From contig JAULYZ010000052.1 in the NCBI GenBank assembly GCA_032117595.1, positions 1-64,000 of the forward strand: a stretch of DNA of 64,000 nt, written 5' to 3'. Under the pieces are notes generated by a model. That model saw nothing but the letters and a program-made list of their open reading frames with translations, ran no database searches and was not told the origin of the DNA. Positions 15,232 to 23,740 of the stretch are shown piece after piece. Both the position numbers and the translations under genes were made by a program. The stretch is from WLJO01 sp032117595 (GTDB lineage Bacteria > Actinomycetota > Acidimicrobiia > Acidimicrobiales > Ilumatobacteraceae). How positions within the stretch are numbered: position 1 is the stretch's first letter; every line of letters begins with the position of its first letter.

Positions 15232-17139
15232 TCAGTCGTCCACCGGTGGGGCGGGGTTCGAGGGTGTCTCGCGCAGCGTGCTGGCGAGCCGCTGCAGCTC
15301 CTCGGCCGCACGGTCGATGATGTCGGCGGCCCGCTGCCGGCTCTGCAGCACCCGGCGCTTCTCGTCGTCGAGGAAGTCGAGGGTCTGCTGCTGCTGAGCC
15401 ACGAGCGACTGCAGCGACGTGAGGACCTCCCCGGCCTGACGGGTCACGGCCTCGCTGGCCTCGGCGTGGTCGCGGGCGGCCTCGAGCGGGTCGATCGGGC
15501 GACGCTGCGGCGCAACCGGGATGAGAAGCTTCGCCAATGGGTCTTCGTCGCCCGTGGTGTCCGATTCGTCGGAGTCGCCGCCTGACCCGGAAGCGAGGCC
15601 CTCGTCGTCGGGGGTGTCGATCGCTGATGCATGTGCCGCAATCTGCTTGCGACGGGCCACGGCGATGACCGCTACGAGGAGCGCCCCTCCGACGGCGATC
15701 GCGGCGCACACCAGCGTGCCCAGCTGCCATCCGTCGATGAAGGAACGCCGAACGGCTCCGACGATCTCGGGGCGCCCGTCACTGGCGACGAGGCCGGCGG
15801 CCGGCGAGGAGCGCACTGTCTCCACGAGGTCGCCGAGCACCGCTGCTTCCTCGTCGACGCCCGCTCGGTAACCGATGTTGAACATCGAGCCGATGATCGC
15901 AATCCCGAGCGCGCCGCCGAGTTCGCGGGTGGTGTCGTTCACCGCCGATGCGACGCCCTGCTTGGCGGCGGGCAACGACGACACGATCACCTCGGTGGCA
16001 GGACCCTGAACGATGCCGATACCGAGGCCGAACACGACGAGCCCGCCTGCGAAGGACCAGAAACTGTCGTACTCGGTGAGTTGCGAGAGATAGAAGAAAG
16101 CGCCACCCGCCACCAACATCCCGATGCTTGCCACGGCGAAGATCGACCAGCGCTTGGCGAGGTACACGCCGGCGAGCGAGGCCGGGGCGAGGGCGATTGC
16201 GGCGGGCACCAGTGCAAGACCACTGTCGAGCGGGCCGTAGTTGAAGATGTACGCCACGAACTGGACGCAGAGGAAGAACAACCCGAACGTCACGAGGAAC
16301 ATCAAGAAGATGGCCAGAGCCGTGGTGCCGAACCGTGCCCGTCCGAAGAGACGCACGTCCAGGAGTGGGCGCTTGCTCATCAGTTCCCAGACCACGAACA
16401 GCACAAGGCCTGCGGCGCCCGCTGCACCTCCGGTCACCGTGATGACATCGGTCCAACCCCGGACCGGACCTTCCGTGACCGCCAGCACGATGCCACCGAT
16501 GGCAACCACCGAGAGGATGGTGCCGAGCGGATCCGTGTGGGCGTGCTCGGGGTCCTTGGTGTCGACCGCAAGGAACAATGCCAGCACGAGGAAGGCACCG
16601 CACAGAATCGCGTTGCCGCGGAAGATCCAGTTCCACTCGTAGCGCTCGAGGATCGCGCCGGCGCCGATGATGCCGATGATGCCGCCGCCGGCAGCACACG
16701 CAGACCAGAGCGCCACGCCGCGGCTGCGTCGTTCGGCCGTCATGATGGCGGTGAGCGTCGAGAGGGTCGACGGGAACACAAAGGCTGCACCCACACCGGC
16801 CAGCCCCCGGGCGATGATGAGTTGATCGATGGTTTCGACCTCCGCCGACCAGGCCGACGCCGCCGTCATCACGAGGAACCCGAAGAGCAAGGTGCCCTTG
16901 CGGCTGAAACGGTCGCCGATGGCGCCAGCGGGCAGGAGGAGCGCAGCGAGGAGCAGCGCATATGCGTCCACCACCCACTGGAGCTTGGACTGGTCGGCGC
17001 CGAACGCCACCCCGATCGACGGAACGGCAACGTTCAGGCTCGACACGTTGGCGATCACCACGATGACGGCGAGGCACATCACCACCAGCACGGCGTTCTG
17101 GCGCGCCGGGCTCACGGTGCGCGGGGCCGTGGACGACAT
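15232..17139 (-). CDS. MFS transporter, DHA2/EmrB-QacA type, with long cytoplasmic tail
   Basis: 635 residues. About 14 membrane segments with the EmrB/QacA pattern: 'VSSLNVAVPSIGVAFGADQSKLQWVVDAYAL', the loop 'GDRFSRKGTLLFG' (motif A) and 'GLAGVGAAFVFPSTLSTL' (motif C-like). It probably exports a drug, lipid or acyl product. After the last membrane segment comes an unusual 130-residue acidic then coiled-coil tail ('LTSLQSLVAQQQQTLDFLDD'). The gene begins 11 bases after the acetoacetyl-CoA synthetase stop, so it is probably co-transcribed with it. Confidence 0.88.
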   Translation of the reverse strand: MSSTAPRTVSPARQNAVLVVMCLAVIVVIANVSSLNVAVPSIGVAFGADQSKLQWVVDAYALLLAALLLPAGAIGDRFSRKGTLLFGFLVMTAASAWSAEVETIDQLIIARGLAGVGAAFVFPSTLSTLTAIMTAERRSRGVALWSACAAGGGIIGIIGAGAILERYEWNWIFRGNAILCGAFLVLALFLAVDTKDPEHAHTDPLGTILSVVAIGGIVLAVTEGPVRGWTDVITVTGGAAGAAGLVLFVVWELMSKRPLLDVRLFGRARFGTTALAIFLMFLVTFGLFFLCVQFVAYIFNYGPLDSGLALVPAAIALAPASLAGVYLAKRWSIFAVASIGMLVAGGAFFYLSQLTEYDSFWSFAGGLVVFGLGIGIVQGPATEVIVSSLPAAKQGVASAVNDTTRELGGALGIAIIGSMFNIGYRAGVDEEAAVLGDLVETVRSSPAAGLVASDGRPEIVGAVRRSFIDGWQLGTLVCAAIAVGGALLVAVIAVARRKQIAAHASAIDTPDDEGLASGSGGDSDESDTTGDEDPLAKLLIPVAPQRRPIDPLEAARDHAEASEAVTRQAGEVLTSLQSLVAQQQQTLDFLDDEKRRVLQSRQRAADIIDRAAEELQRLASTLRETPSNPAPPVDD

Positions 17140-17150
17140 GAGCGGTGACC

Positions 17151-19064
17151 TTAGTTCGCCGGGTTCTGGGGTCGCGATGCGAAGCCGACGAACCAGTCGA
17201 TCGCCTGCGGGTCGGCGAGCGATTCCGTGCTGAGCACCCGCTCGGCGGCTTGGCCCGAGAGGATCTTCTTGATGGGCACCTCGAGCTTCTTGCCCGACAG
17301 GGTGCGGGGAATGGCGGGAACGGCCTCGATGAGATCGGGCACGTGACGCGGCGAGAGTGTGGAGCGCAGGGCCGAGCGGATCCGCGCCGTGAGAGCGTCG
17401 TCGAGGACTGCCCCGTCGACGAGTCGCACGAACAGCCAGAGTTGGTCGCGGTCACCGTCGTCGAGGTGCACCACGAGACTGTCGCTCACTTCGGGGAGCG
17501 ATTCGACGACCGAGTAGAAATCGGCGGACCCCAGCCGCACACCACCACGGTTGAGCGTTGCGTCCGAGCGTCCGGAGATCACGCACCCTCCGTTCGCGGT
17601 GAACGTGATCCAGTCCCCGTGGCACCACACGCCCGGGAAACGCTCGAAATAGGCACGGCGGTAGCGACTCCCATCGGGATCGCCGAGGAACCCGAGGGGC
17701 ATCGAGGGCATTGGTGTCGTGAGGACCAGTTCCCCCTGCGTGCCGGTGGGGCACGGGGTCCCGTTCTCGTCGAGGGCCGCGGCCTCACGCCCGAGCATCG
17801 GCCCGCTGATCTCGCCGGGGATGACGGGCACCATCGGGTTCCACCCGACGAAGGAACTACAGACGTCCGTGCCTCCCGAGGTGGAGTTGATGACGATGTC
17901 GCCGCCGAGCGCCCCGGCGATCCAGTCGAACCCTTCGCGCGGGAGCGGTGCTCCGGTGGAACCGACTTGCCACAGCGCACCGCGGGCCGGCGTGAGCCCC
18001 GACTTCCGGCAGTTCATGAAGAACCCCGCCGACGCCCCGAAGACGGTGCTCTGCGAGCGTTCGGCGACGGTCCAGAGGGTGTCGAGCGACGGTGTCGCAG
18101 GATCGCCGTCGAACAGGACGATCGAGGTGCCGGCAAGCAGTGCGGACACGACGAAGTTCCACATCATCCACCCGGTGGTGGTGAACCAGAAGAGTCGGTC
18201 GTCTGGTGTGTGGTCGAAGTGGAGGACCTGGCTCACCAGGTGCTCCACCGTGATGCCCACATGGCTGTGCACGATGGGCTTGGGCAGCCCGGTGGTGCCC
18301 GATGAGTAGAGCACGTACAGCGGGTGGTCGTACCGGGCTGCGAAGAACGTGTCGTGGCGCTGCGGTCCGATGAGGGCAGACCACTCGTCGGGCCCCGTCC
18401 CGAGATAGCGGAGTGCAATGGTGCGTCGCAAGGAGGGCAGCGCCTCGATGATCTGGACGGATTCGCTGCGGCGATCGATCTCCTTGGTGCCGTAGCGGTA
18501 CCCATCGACGTGCAGCAGGATGGTGGGCTCGAACTGCGTGAACCGGTCGATCACGGCGCGGGGCCCGAATTCGGGGGCACAGCTGGACCAAGCAATGCCG
18601 AGTTGTGCACACGCCAGGAAGGTGATGAGCGTCTCGGTGATGTTCGGCAGGTAGGCCCCGACGCGATCGCCCGGTCCCAGGCCAATGCGCAGGAGTCCGG
18701 CTGCACATCGCCGTACCTGGTCGTCGAGTGCTGCCCAGGTCAGCGTGGTGCTGTCGCGGGTCTGGCCGAACTCGAGTACGGCTGTGTCGTGCGGCGCGAT
18801 CGGCGCGTGAGCGAGGGCGTGCTCGGTGTAGTTGAGCGTCCCCCCGGGGAACCACGCACGAGAAGGCATGGCCGAGTCGCCGAGTGCGCGAGCGGGTCGG
18901 TCGTGCCAGCGCACGTCGAGGAAGGAGGCCGCTGCTCCCCAGAATCGGTCGAGGTCGGCGATCGACCATGCGTGCAGTGCGTCGTAGGTCTCGAAGCCCT
19001 GTGCACGGGCGAACTGGCGCAGCGCCGAGCGTTCGGCGCGCAGGGCGATGTGATCGCTCCCCAC
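17151..19064 (-). CDS. Acetoacetyl-CoA synthetase (acetoacetate--CoA ligase)
   Basis: 637 residues, the expected length. ANL-superfamily enzyme with the AMP-binding P-loop 'LYVLYSSGTTGLPKPIVHSH', the 'TTTGWMMWN' motif, 'SGRSDATLNRGGVRLGSADFYSV' (A8 hinge) and a C-terminal 'RTLSGKKLEVPIKKIL' with the acylation-sensitive Lys. The N-terminal 'ALHAWSIADLDRFWGAAASF' and the phrase 'PGGTLNYTEHAL' are typical of the acetoacetate-specific branch. It activates acetoacetate for sterol, PHB or ketone use. Five bases separate it from the upstream OYE-type gene. Confidence 0.92.
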   Translation of the reverse strand: MGSDHIALRAERSALRQFARAQGFETYDALHAWSIADLDRFWGAAASFLDVRWHDRPARALGDSAMPSRAWFPGGTLNYTEHALAHAPIAPHDTAVLEFGQTRDSTTLTWAALDDQVRRCAAGLLRIGLGPGDRVGAYLPNITETLITFLACAQLGIAWSSCAPEFGPRAVIDRFTQFEPTILLHVDGYRYGTKEIDRRSESVQIIEALPSLRRTIALRYLGTGPDEWSALIGPQRHDTFFAARYDHPLYVLYSSGTTGLPKPIVHSHVGITVEHLVSQVLHFDHTPDDRLFWFTTTGWMMWNFVVSALLAGTSIVLFDGDPATPSLDTLWTVAERSQSTVFGASAGFFMNCRKSGLTPARGALWQVGSTGAPLPREGFDWIAGALGGDIVINSTSGGTDVCSSFVGWNPMVPVIPGEISGPMLGREAAALDENGTPCPTGTQGELVLTTPMPSMPLGFLGDPDGSRYRRAYFERFPGVWCHGDWITFTANGGCVISGRSDATLNRGGVRLGSADFYSVVESLPEVSDSLVVHLDDGDRDQLWLFVRLVDGAVLDDALTARIRSALRSTLSPRHVPDLIEAVPAIPRTLSGKKLEVPIKKILSGQAAERVLSTESLADPQAIDWFVGFASRPQNPAN

Positions 19065-19069
19065 GTCGA

Positions 19070-21025
19070 TCAGATTCCCCGCGCCACCTGGGCTGCCTGG
19101 GCGATGGCCTGCTGGATGCTGTGGCCGCTGGCCGCGTCGCCCACGAGGTGCACCGGGAACGTCGAGCCCTCGAGGGCGTCGGCGAGTTCCCGGTTCGGCC
19201 GGTTGTAGCCAACGAGCACGACCGTGTCTGCGTCGACGGTGAGCGTGTCGGAGTTGCTGGCGCCCACGAGTTCGACGGTGGTGGGCGTGATCTCACGCAC
19301 ACTGTGCATCGGGATGAACGTGGCTCCTCCGGCCATGAGGTGTTCGCGGGCCGCGAGGACCGTTGCGGGGGGAAACGGCACGCGCGCCCCGATCTGTTCG
19401 TGACGGGTCACGAACGTGACCTCGGCGCCCGCTGCAACGAGCGACTCGGCGACGGAGATCGCATCGAACGAGCCCGTGTCGTCGAACACGAGTGCACGCT
19501 TGCCGATCTCGGCCCGACCCCCGAAGCCGAACACGTCCCAGGAGGTGTACACATGCGGCAGGTGTGCGCCGACGGTCGGGTTCGCGGGTCTGCCCGCCTG
19601 GAAGCCGTCGCGGCGCGGTGTGGACCCCGTCGCAATGATCACGGCGTCAGGCGACTCGGAGCGCACGAGATCGGGGTCGACCGGCGTCTGCAGGTGCACA
19701 CGCACATCGAGCCGCCGCACCTCGTCGGCGAGCCATCGGGTAATGGCCCCGAGGTCCGATCGGTACGGGGCCGTTGCACCGATGGCCACCTGACCGCCGA
19801 GTTGGCGCGTCATCTCGTAGAGCACCACGTTGTGGCCGCGCAGGGCGAGGGTCCGCGCTGCCTCCAGGCCCGCAGGCCCGCCACCCACCACGACGACTTT
19901 CTTGCGGTCAGCGGCAGGGGCCGGTGTCTCGAACGGCACCTTGGTCTCGTTGCCGGCTGCCATGTTGACGACGCACTGGATCTTGCCCGTGGAGAGCAGC
20001 ATGCCAACACAGCCCTGGCTCGTGCCGATGCACGGTCGGACCTCGTCGGCCCGGCCACTGCGCGCCTTCACCACGAGATCGGGATCGGCGATGAGCGCAC
20101 GCACCATCGACACCATGTCGGCATCGCCGCTCGCCACGATGTGGCTTGCATGATCGAGGGTCATGATTCGACCGGTAACGATCGTCGGCTTGGCGGTTGC
20201 GCGAGTCACCACGGCGCTCTTGGGCACCTCGTAGCCGAGCGGCTCCTCGAGTGTCCCGAGCATCTTGTAGAAGCGGTAGTAACTGCCGTAGGAGACATCG
20301 AGGAAATCGATCTGGTCCTCGATGAGTCGCACGATGTCGGCGCCGTCCTCCGGGCCGAGGCCCCCCTCGACCTCCTCATCGGCGCTCAGGCGGACACCGA
20401 CGGGGAAATCGGGGCCCACCTCGGCACGGATCGCAGCGAGCACCTCACGGAGCAGCCGAGTGCGGTTCTCGAGCGAGCCGCCGTACTCGTCGTCGCGGTG
20501 ATTGGTGGCAGGGGAGAGGAACTGTCCGATCAGGTATCCGTGGGCCCCGTGAACCTCGACCCCGTCGAGGCCACCGGCCTTCACCCGTCGTGCGGCGCTC
20601 GCAAACGCAGCGATCACCTCATCGATCATCGACGTGGTCATCGGGCGGGGGACAACGCCTGCAGTCGGGTTGGGAACATCACTCGCCGACCACGGTGCGG
20701 TTCCGGGGATGACCCGGGCGCTCCCGCCGTGCCAGAGCTGCTGGAAGACCTTCATGCCGTGGGGACGCATCCGCTCGGCGAATCGCTCGAAGTGGCCGAT
20801 CACCTTGTCGGCGTAGACGGGGATCGCAGTAGCGCTGTTCGGCATCACTCCGGCGATCTCGAGGATCGAGAGTCCGACGCCCCCGCGGGCGCGCGCCTCG
20901 TGGTACGCAACGAGGTCGTCGTTGACGTCGACCCACGCAGCCCCGGTGGTGTGCGCGGTTCGCACGATGCGGTTGGGGATGGTGGCCCCCGCAACCCGAA
21001 GCGGCTCGAACAGGTTGTCGTACAT
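19070..21025 (-). CDS. NADH:flavin oxidoreductase, OYE/2,4-dienoyl-CoA reductase type
   Basis: 651 residues. The N-terminal OYE TIM barrel binds FMN (start 'MYDNLFEPLRVAGATIPNRIVRTAH', 'GVEVHGAHGYLIGQFLSP', 'YGGSLENRTRLL'). From residue 375 a second half has FAD/NAD(P) folds ('VVVVGGGPAGLEAARTLALRGH'). The linker that normally holds a [4Fe-4S] cluster has Cys332, Thr335, Cys339 and Cys351: the second of the four usual cysteines is missing. A close paralogue with the same change lies at 56869-58833. ATG 21025 has a good AAGGGGGAA ribosome binding site. Likely reduces an enone or enoyl-CoA in lipid or terpene catabolism. Confidence 0.9.
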   Translation of the reverse strand: MYDNLFEPLRVAGATIPNRIVRTAHTTGAAWVDVNDDLVAYHEARARGGVGLSILEIAGVMPNSATAIPVYADKVIGHFERFAERMRPHGMKVFQQLWHGGSARVIPGTAPWSASDVPNPTAGVVPRPMTTSMIDEVIAAFASAARRVKAGGLDGVEVHGAHGYLIGQFLSPATNHRDDEYGGSLENRTRLLREVLAAIRAEVGPDFPVGVRLSADEEVEGGLGPEDGADIVRLIEDQIDFLDVSYGSYYRFYKMLGTLEEPLGYEVPKSAVVTRATAKPTIVTGRIMTLDHASHIVASGDADMVSMVRALIADPDLVVKARSGRADEVRPCIGTSQGCVGMLLSTGKIQCVVNMAAGNETKVPFETPAPAADRKKVVVVGGGPAGLEAARTLALRGHNVVLYEMTRQLGGQVAIGATAPYRSDLGAITRWLADEVRRLDVRVHLQTPVDPDLVRSESPDAVIIATGSTPRRDGFQAGRPANPTVGAHLPHVYTSWDVFGFGGRAEIGKRALVFDDTGSFDAISVAESLVAAGAEVTFVTRHEQIGARVPFPPATVLAAREHLMAGGATFIPMHSVREITPTTVELVGASNSDTLTVDADTVVLVGYNRPNRELADALEGSTFPVHLVGDAASGHSIQQAIAQAAQVARGI

Positions 21026-21071
21026 CTCGTTCCCCCTTGGACGTCGACGGTGGACTGGGTGCCCGAAATCG

Positions 21072-21111
21072 GCACGGGCCACCCGCCCACGAGGGTGCGA
21101 GTGGCCCGTGC
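21072..21111 (-). terminator. GC-rich hairpin between acyl-CoA dehydrogenase and OYE-type genes
   Basis: Perfect 11-base inverted repeat GCACGGGCCAC / GTGGCCCGTGC with an 18-base loop. No U-tract follows, so it may be a factor-assisted terminator or attenuator after the gene ending at 21132. Confidence 0.5.
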
Positions 21112-21131
21112 GACGCCGGAATGGTGTTGCC

Positions 21132-22451
21132 TCAGCTCGAGCCGGTGAAGAGCGAGCCCTTGTGCGAGTGGCTGGCAGCGCCGTTCATGCGCTCGGCCTC
21201 ACGGCTCTTGGCCTCGGCGCGACCCACGACGTGGTGGTGAACCTCGTCCGGGCCGTCGGCGAGGCGCAGCGTGCGCTGGCTGTGCCACATCTCGGCGAGC
21301 GGGAACCACTGCGAGATCCCGGCAGCGCCGTGCATCTGGATCGCCTCGTTGATGATGTCGCAGCACTTCTCCGGCACCATCGCCTTCACTGCGCTCACCC
21401 ACACGCGTGCCTCTGCATTGCCGAGGGTGTCCATCGCCTTGGCAGCGCGGAGCACCATGAGTCGCATCGCCTCGACCTCGATCCGGCTGCGCGAGATGAC
21501 CTCCATGTTCTTGCCGAGGTTGATGAGCTTCTTGCCGAAGCCCTCGCGGGTGAGACCGCGGTCGACCATCAGCTCGATCGCCCGCTCGGCGGCACCGATG
21601 GAGCGCATGCAGTGGTGGATGCGTCCGGGCCCGAGGCGCACCTGCGAGATCTCGAAGCCGCGGCCCTCGCCCCAGAGGATGTTGTCCTTCGGGACGCGTA
21701 CGTCGTTGAAACGGATGTGCATGTGCCCGTGCGGGGCATCGTCGGCCCCGAACACGTGCATCGGTCCGACGATCTCGACCCCGGGGGTGTTGACCGGCAC
21801 GAGGATCTGCGACTGCTGCTTGTAGGTGTCGGCGTTCGGGTTCGTCTTCACCATGGTGATCATCACCTTGCAGCGCGGATCGCCTGCACCGGAGATGTAG
21901 AACTTCTCGCCGTTGATGACCCACTCGTCGCCGTCGAGCACCGCGACGGTGCCGATCTGCTTGGCGTCGGAGCTCATCACGCCGGGCTCGGTCATCGCAT
22001 AGGCCGAGCGGATCTCACCGTTGAGCAGCGGCTCGAGCCAGCGCTTCTTCTGCTCGGGCGTGCCGACGCGCTCGAGCACCTCCATGTTCCCGGTGTCGGG
22101 GGCCGAGCAGTTGAGGCACTCGGAGGCGAGACGGTTCTTGCCGAGCTCGTTGGCGATGTACGCGTAATCGAGGTTGCTCAGTCCTTCGCCGGTCTCGGCG
22201 TTCGGCAGGAAGAAGTTCCACAGTCCGTTGGCCTTCGCCTTGCGCTTGGCCCCGTCGAGCAGCTCGAGCTGTCCGGGTGCCCAACTCCACCGCTCCGTCC
22301 GGGTCTCACCGAGCCGGTAGAACTCCTCGGTGATCGGGTCGACCTCCGTGCGGATGAATTCCTTGACCGCTTCGTAGAGCGGTCGGACCTTCTCGGACAT
22401 CCTCAGATCGAGGTCGTCCATGCTGGCCATCTTCAGTGCGCCGCCAACCAT
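21132..22451 (-). CDS. Acyl-CoA dehydrogenase (ACAD10/11-like)
   Basis: 439 residues. ATG 22451 is selected because AAAGGAG sits 7-8 bases upstream; the frame is open further. Signatures: 'AYAMTEPGVMSSDAKQIGTVAV', 'WVINGEKFYISGAGDPRCKVMI', 'RFNDVRVPKDNILWGEGRGFEI' and the C-terminal 'LRLADGPDEVHHHVVGRAEAK', which is characteristic of ACAD10/11-type long-chain or branched acyl-CoA dehydrogenases. The early 'EEFYRLGETRTERWSW' is also typical. It oxidises an acyl-CoA and reduces ETF. Downstream on the same strand, past a hairpin, lie the OYE-type reductase and acetoacetyl-CoA synthetase. Confidence 0.92.
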   Translation of the reverse strand: MVGGALKMASMDDLDLRMSEKVRPLYEAVKEFIRTEVDPITEEFYRLGETRTERWSWAPGQLELLDGAKRKAKANGLWNFFLPNAETGEGLSNLDYAYIANELGKNRLASECLNCSAPDTGNMEVLERVGTPEQKKRWLEPLLNGEIRSAYAMTEPGVMSSDAKQIGTVAVLDGDEWVINGEKFYISGAGDPRCKVMITMVKTNPNADTYKQQSQILVPVNTPGVEIVGPMHVFGADDAPHGHMHIRFNDVRVPKDNILWGEGRGFEISQVRLGPGRIHHCMRSIGAAERAIELMVDRGLTREGFGKKLINLGKNMEVISRSRIEVEAMRLMVLRAAKAMDTLGNAEARVWVSAVKAMVPEKCCDIINEAIQMHGAAGISQWFPLAEMWHSQRTLRLADGPDEVHHHVVGRAEAKSREAERMNGAASHSHKGSLFTGSS

Positions 22452-22543
22452 CGGGCTCCTTTCGGGTAGCAGATGCCCCGATCGTAGTGAAGACGGTGTC
22501 ACCGGCTCTCATGCGCCGAGCCGACAGACGGCCCCGGGATGGC

Positions 22544-23740
22544 TCAGACCGTTTCTGTCCGGCTCCGGTTCCACTGCTCCACGGCAGCACCGAAGTCCTC
22601 GGGCCGAACCGGCCGGCTCACGAGGTACCCCTGGATGGCGTCGCAGCCCACCTCGTCGACGAGTGCCAGTTCCGGGCCGGTCTCCACGCCCTCCACGACC
22701 ACCTTCAGCTCGAGCGCCTCGCCGAGGTCGACGGCTGCCCGAAGCATCGCCCGGGTGTGCTCCACGCCGCCCCGGTCGGTGTGCACGAAAAGCCGGTTCA
22801 CCTTGAGTTCGTTGAAGGGATAGATGCGGAGTCGCTCGAAGGTGGAGGTTCCGGTACCGAAGTCGTCCATGGCGAGCCGGAAGCCGAGCAGGCGGAACCT
22901 CGTGAGCACGTCGAGCGCCTCGGCGAGCCGGCCGGTCTCGGCCGACTCGGTGACCTCGAGGGTCCAACGCTCGGGGGGCACGGTGCCCGAGAGCTCCGAT
23001 CGGATGTGGTCCGGCAGCGCGAGATCGTCGAGGTCGAGCACCGAGAGATTGAGTGAGACCTCGCCCAGATCACGCAGGGCCGCGTGCGTGCGGCGATCGG
23101 ATGCTGCACGTCGGAGCACTGCGTCGAGGAGTTCGCGGCTGCGCCCGGCTGCCTCGACGAAGGGCACCCACGCTCCCGGGGAGACGGTTTCGAACCCGGG
23201 GACACTGAGTCGAACGAGTGCCTCGGCGCCGGTCACTGCACGGGTGCTGAGATCGACCTTGGGTTGGTAGAGCAGGTGGACGTGCCCGTTGCTGACTGCA
23301 TCGAGGGCGACGTCGCTCAGACGGCGGATGGCCCCGGTGTCGTCCTTGACGACGGTCTGTTTGGAGGCCTCGAAGAGGGCGCCGAGTGAGTCGATGTCGA
23401 TCGGCTTCGAGCAGGCGCCGATGACCCGGAAGCCGCTGAGCTCGGCGACCCGCTGCGCCGAACTCAGCACTGTGCGATCTGCGCCGGTGAGCAAGATGAG
23501 CGACACCCCGGGTTGTCGCGTGCGCAGCGTTCGCATCACCTGGAGCCCATCGGTGTCCCCGAGCGTGAGGTCGAGGACCACGAGGTCGTGGCCGGTGCCG
23601 GCGAGGCGGTCGATGTCGGCGAAGGTGTTGGCGATATCGACCGAGAACCCGTGGCCGAGCGCGATGTCGCCGAGCAGTTCGGAGACCATTTCGTCGTCGT
23701 CGATGATGAGCAGTCGGTGGGCCGCGCTCTCCTGCGTCAT
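22544..23740 (-). CDS. Response regulator with EAL (c-di-GMP phosphodiesterase) output
   Basis: 398 residues. The receiver domain (1-120) has the acidic pocket Asp14-16, phospho-acceptor Asp57 ('VVLDLTLGDTDG') and conserved Lys112. The EAL domain (about 150-395) has 'YQPKVDLSTRAVTGAEALVRL' with Glu173, 'VSLNLSVLDL', 'AMDDFGTGTSTFERLR' and 'KVVVEGVET', so the metal and c-di-GMP residues look intact. It should hydrolyse c-di-GMP when phosphorylated. ATG 23740 overlaps the TGA of the hybrid kinase gene, pairing the two as a sensor-output system. Confidence 0.92.
   Translation of the reverse strand: MTQESAAHRLLIIDDDEMVSELLGDIALGHGFSVDIANTFADIDRLAGTGHDLVVLDLTLGDTDGLQVMRTLRTRQPGVSLILLTGADRTVLSSAQRVAELSGFRVIGACSKPIDIDSLGALFEASKQTVVKDDTGAIRRLSDVALDAVSNGHVHLLYQPKVDLSTRAVTGAEALVRLSVPGFETVSPGAWVPFVEAAGRSRELLDAVLRRAASDRRTHAALRDLGEVSLNLSVLDLDDLALPDHIRSELSGTVPPERWTLEVTESAETGRLAEALDVLTRFRLLGFRLAMDDFGTGTSTFERLRIYPFNELKVNRLFVHTDRGGVEHTRAMLRAAVDLGEALELKVVVEGVETGPELALVDEVGCDAIQGYLVSRPVRPEDFGAAVEQWNRSRTETV

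Noticed and set aside
15631..17148. 505-residue open frame antisense to the MFS exporter
   Set aside because: Low-complexity charged composition (DHHDDGEAHHHQHG-like) typical of a shadow of a membrane protein gene; no start signal.
18884..21148. 754-residue open frame antisense to the acetoacetyl-CoA synthetase and OYE-type genes
   Set aside because: It lies wholly on the opposite strand of two well-supported genes, is rich in Arg/His/Asp runs typical of GC-rich antisense frames, and has no recognisable motif.
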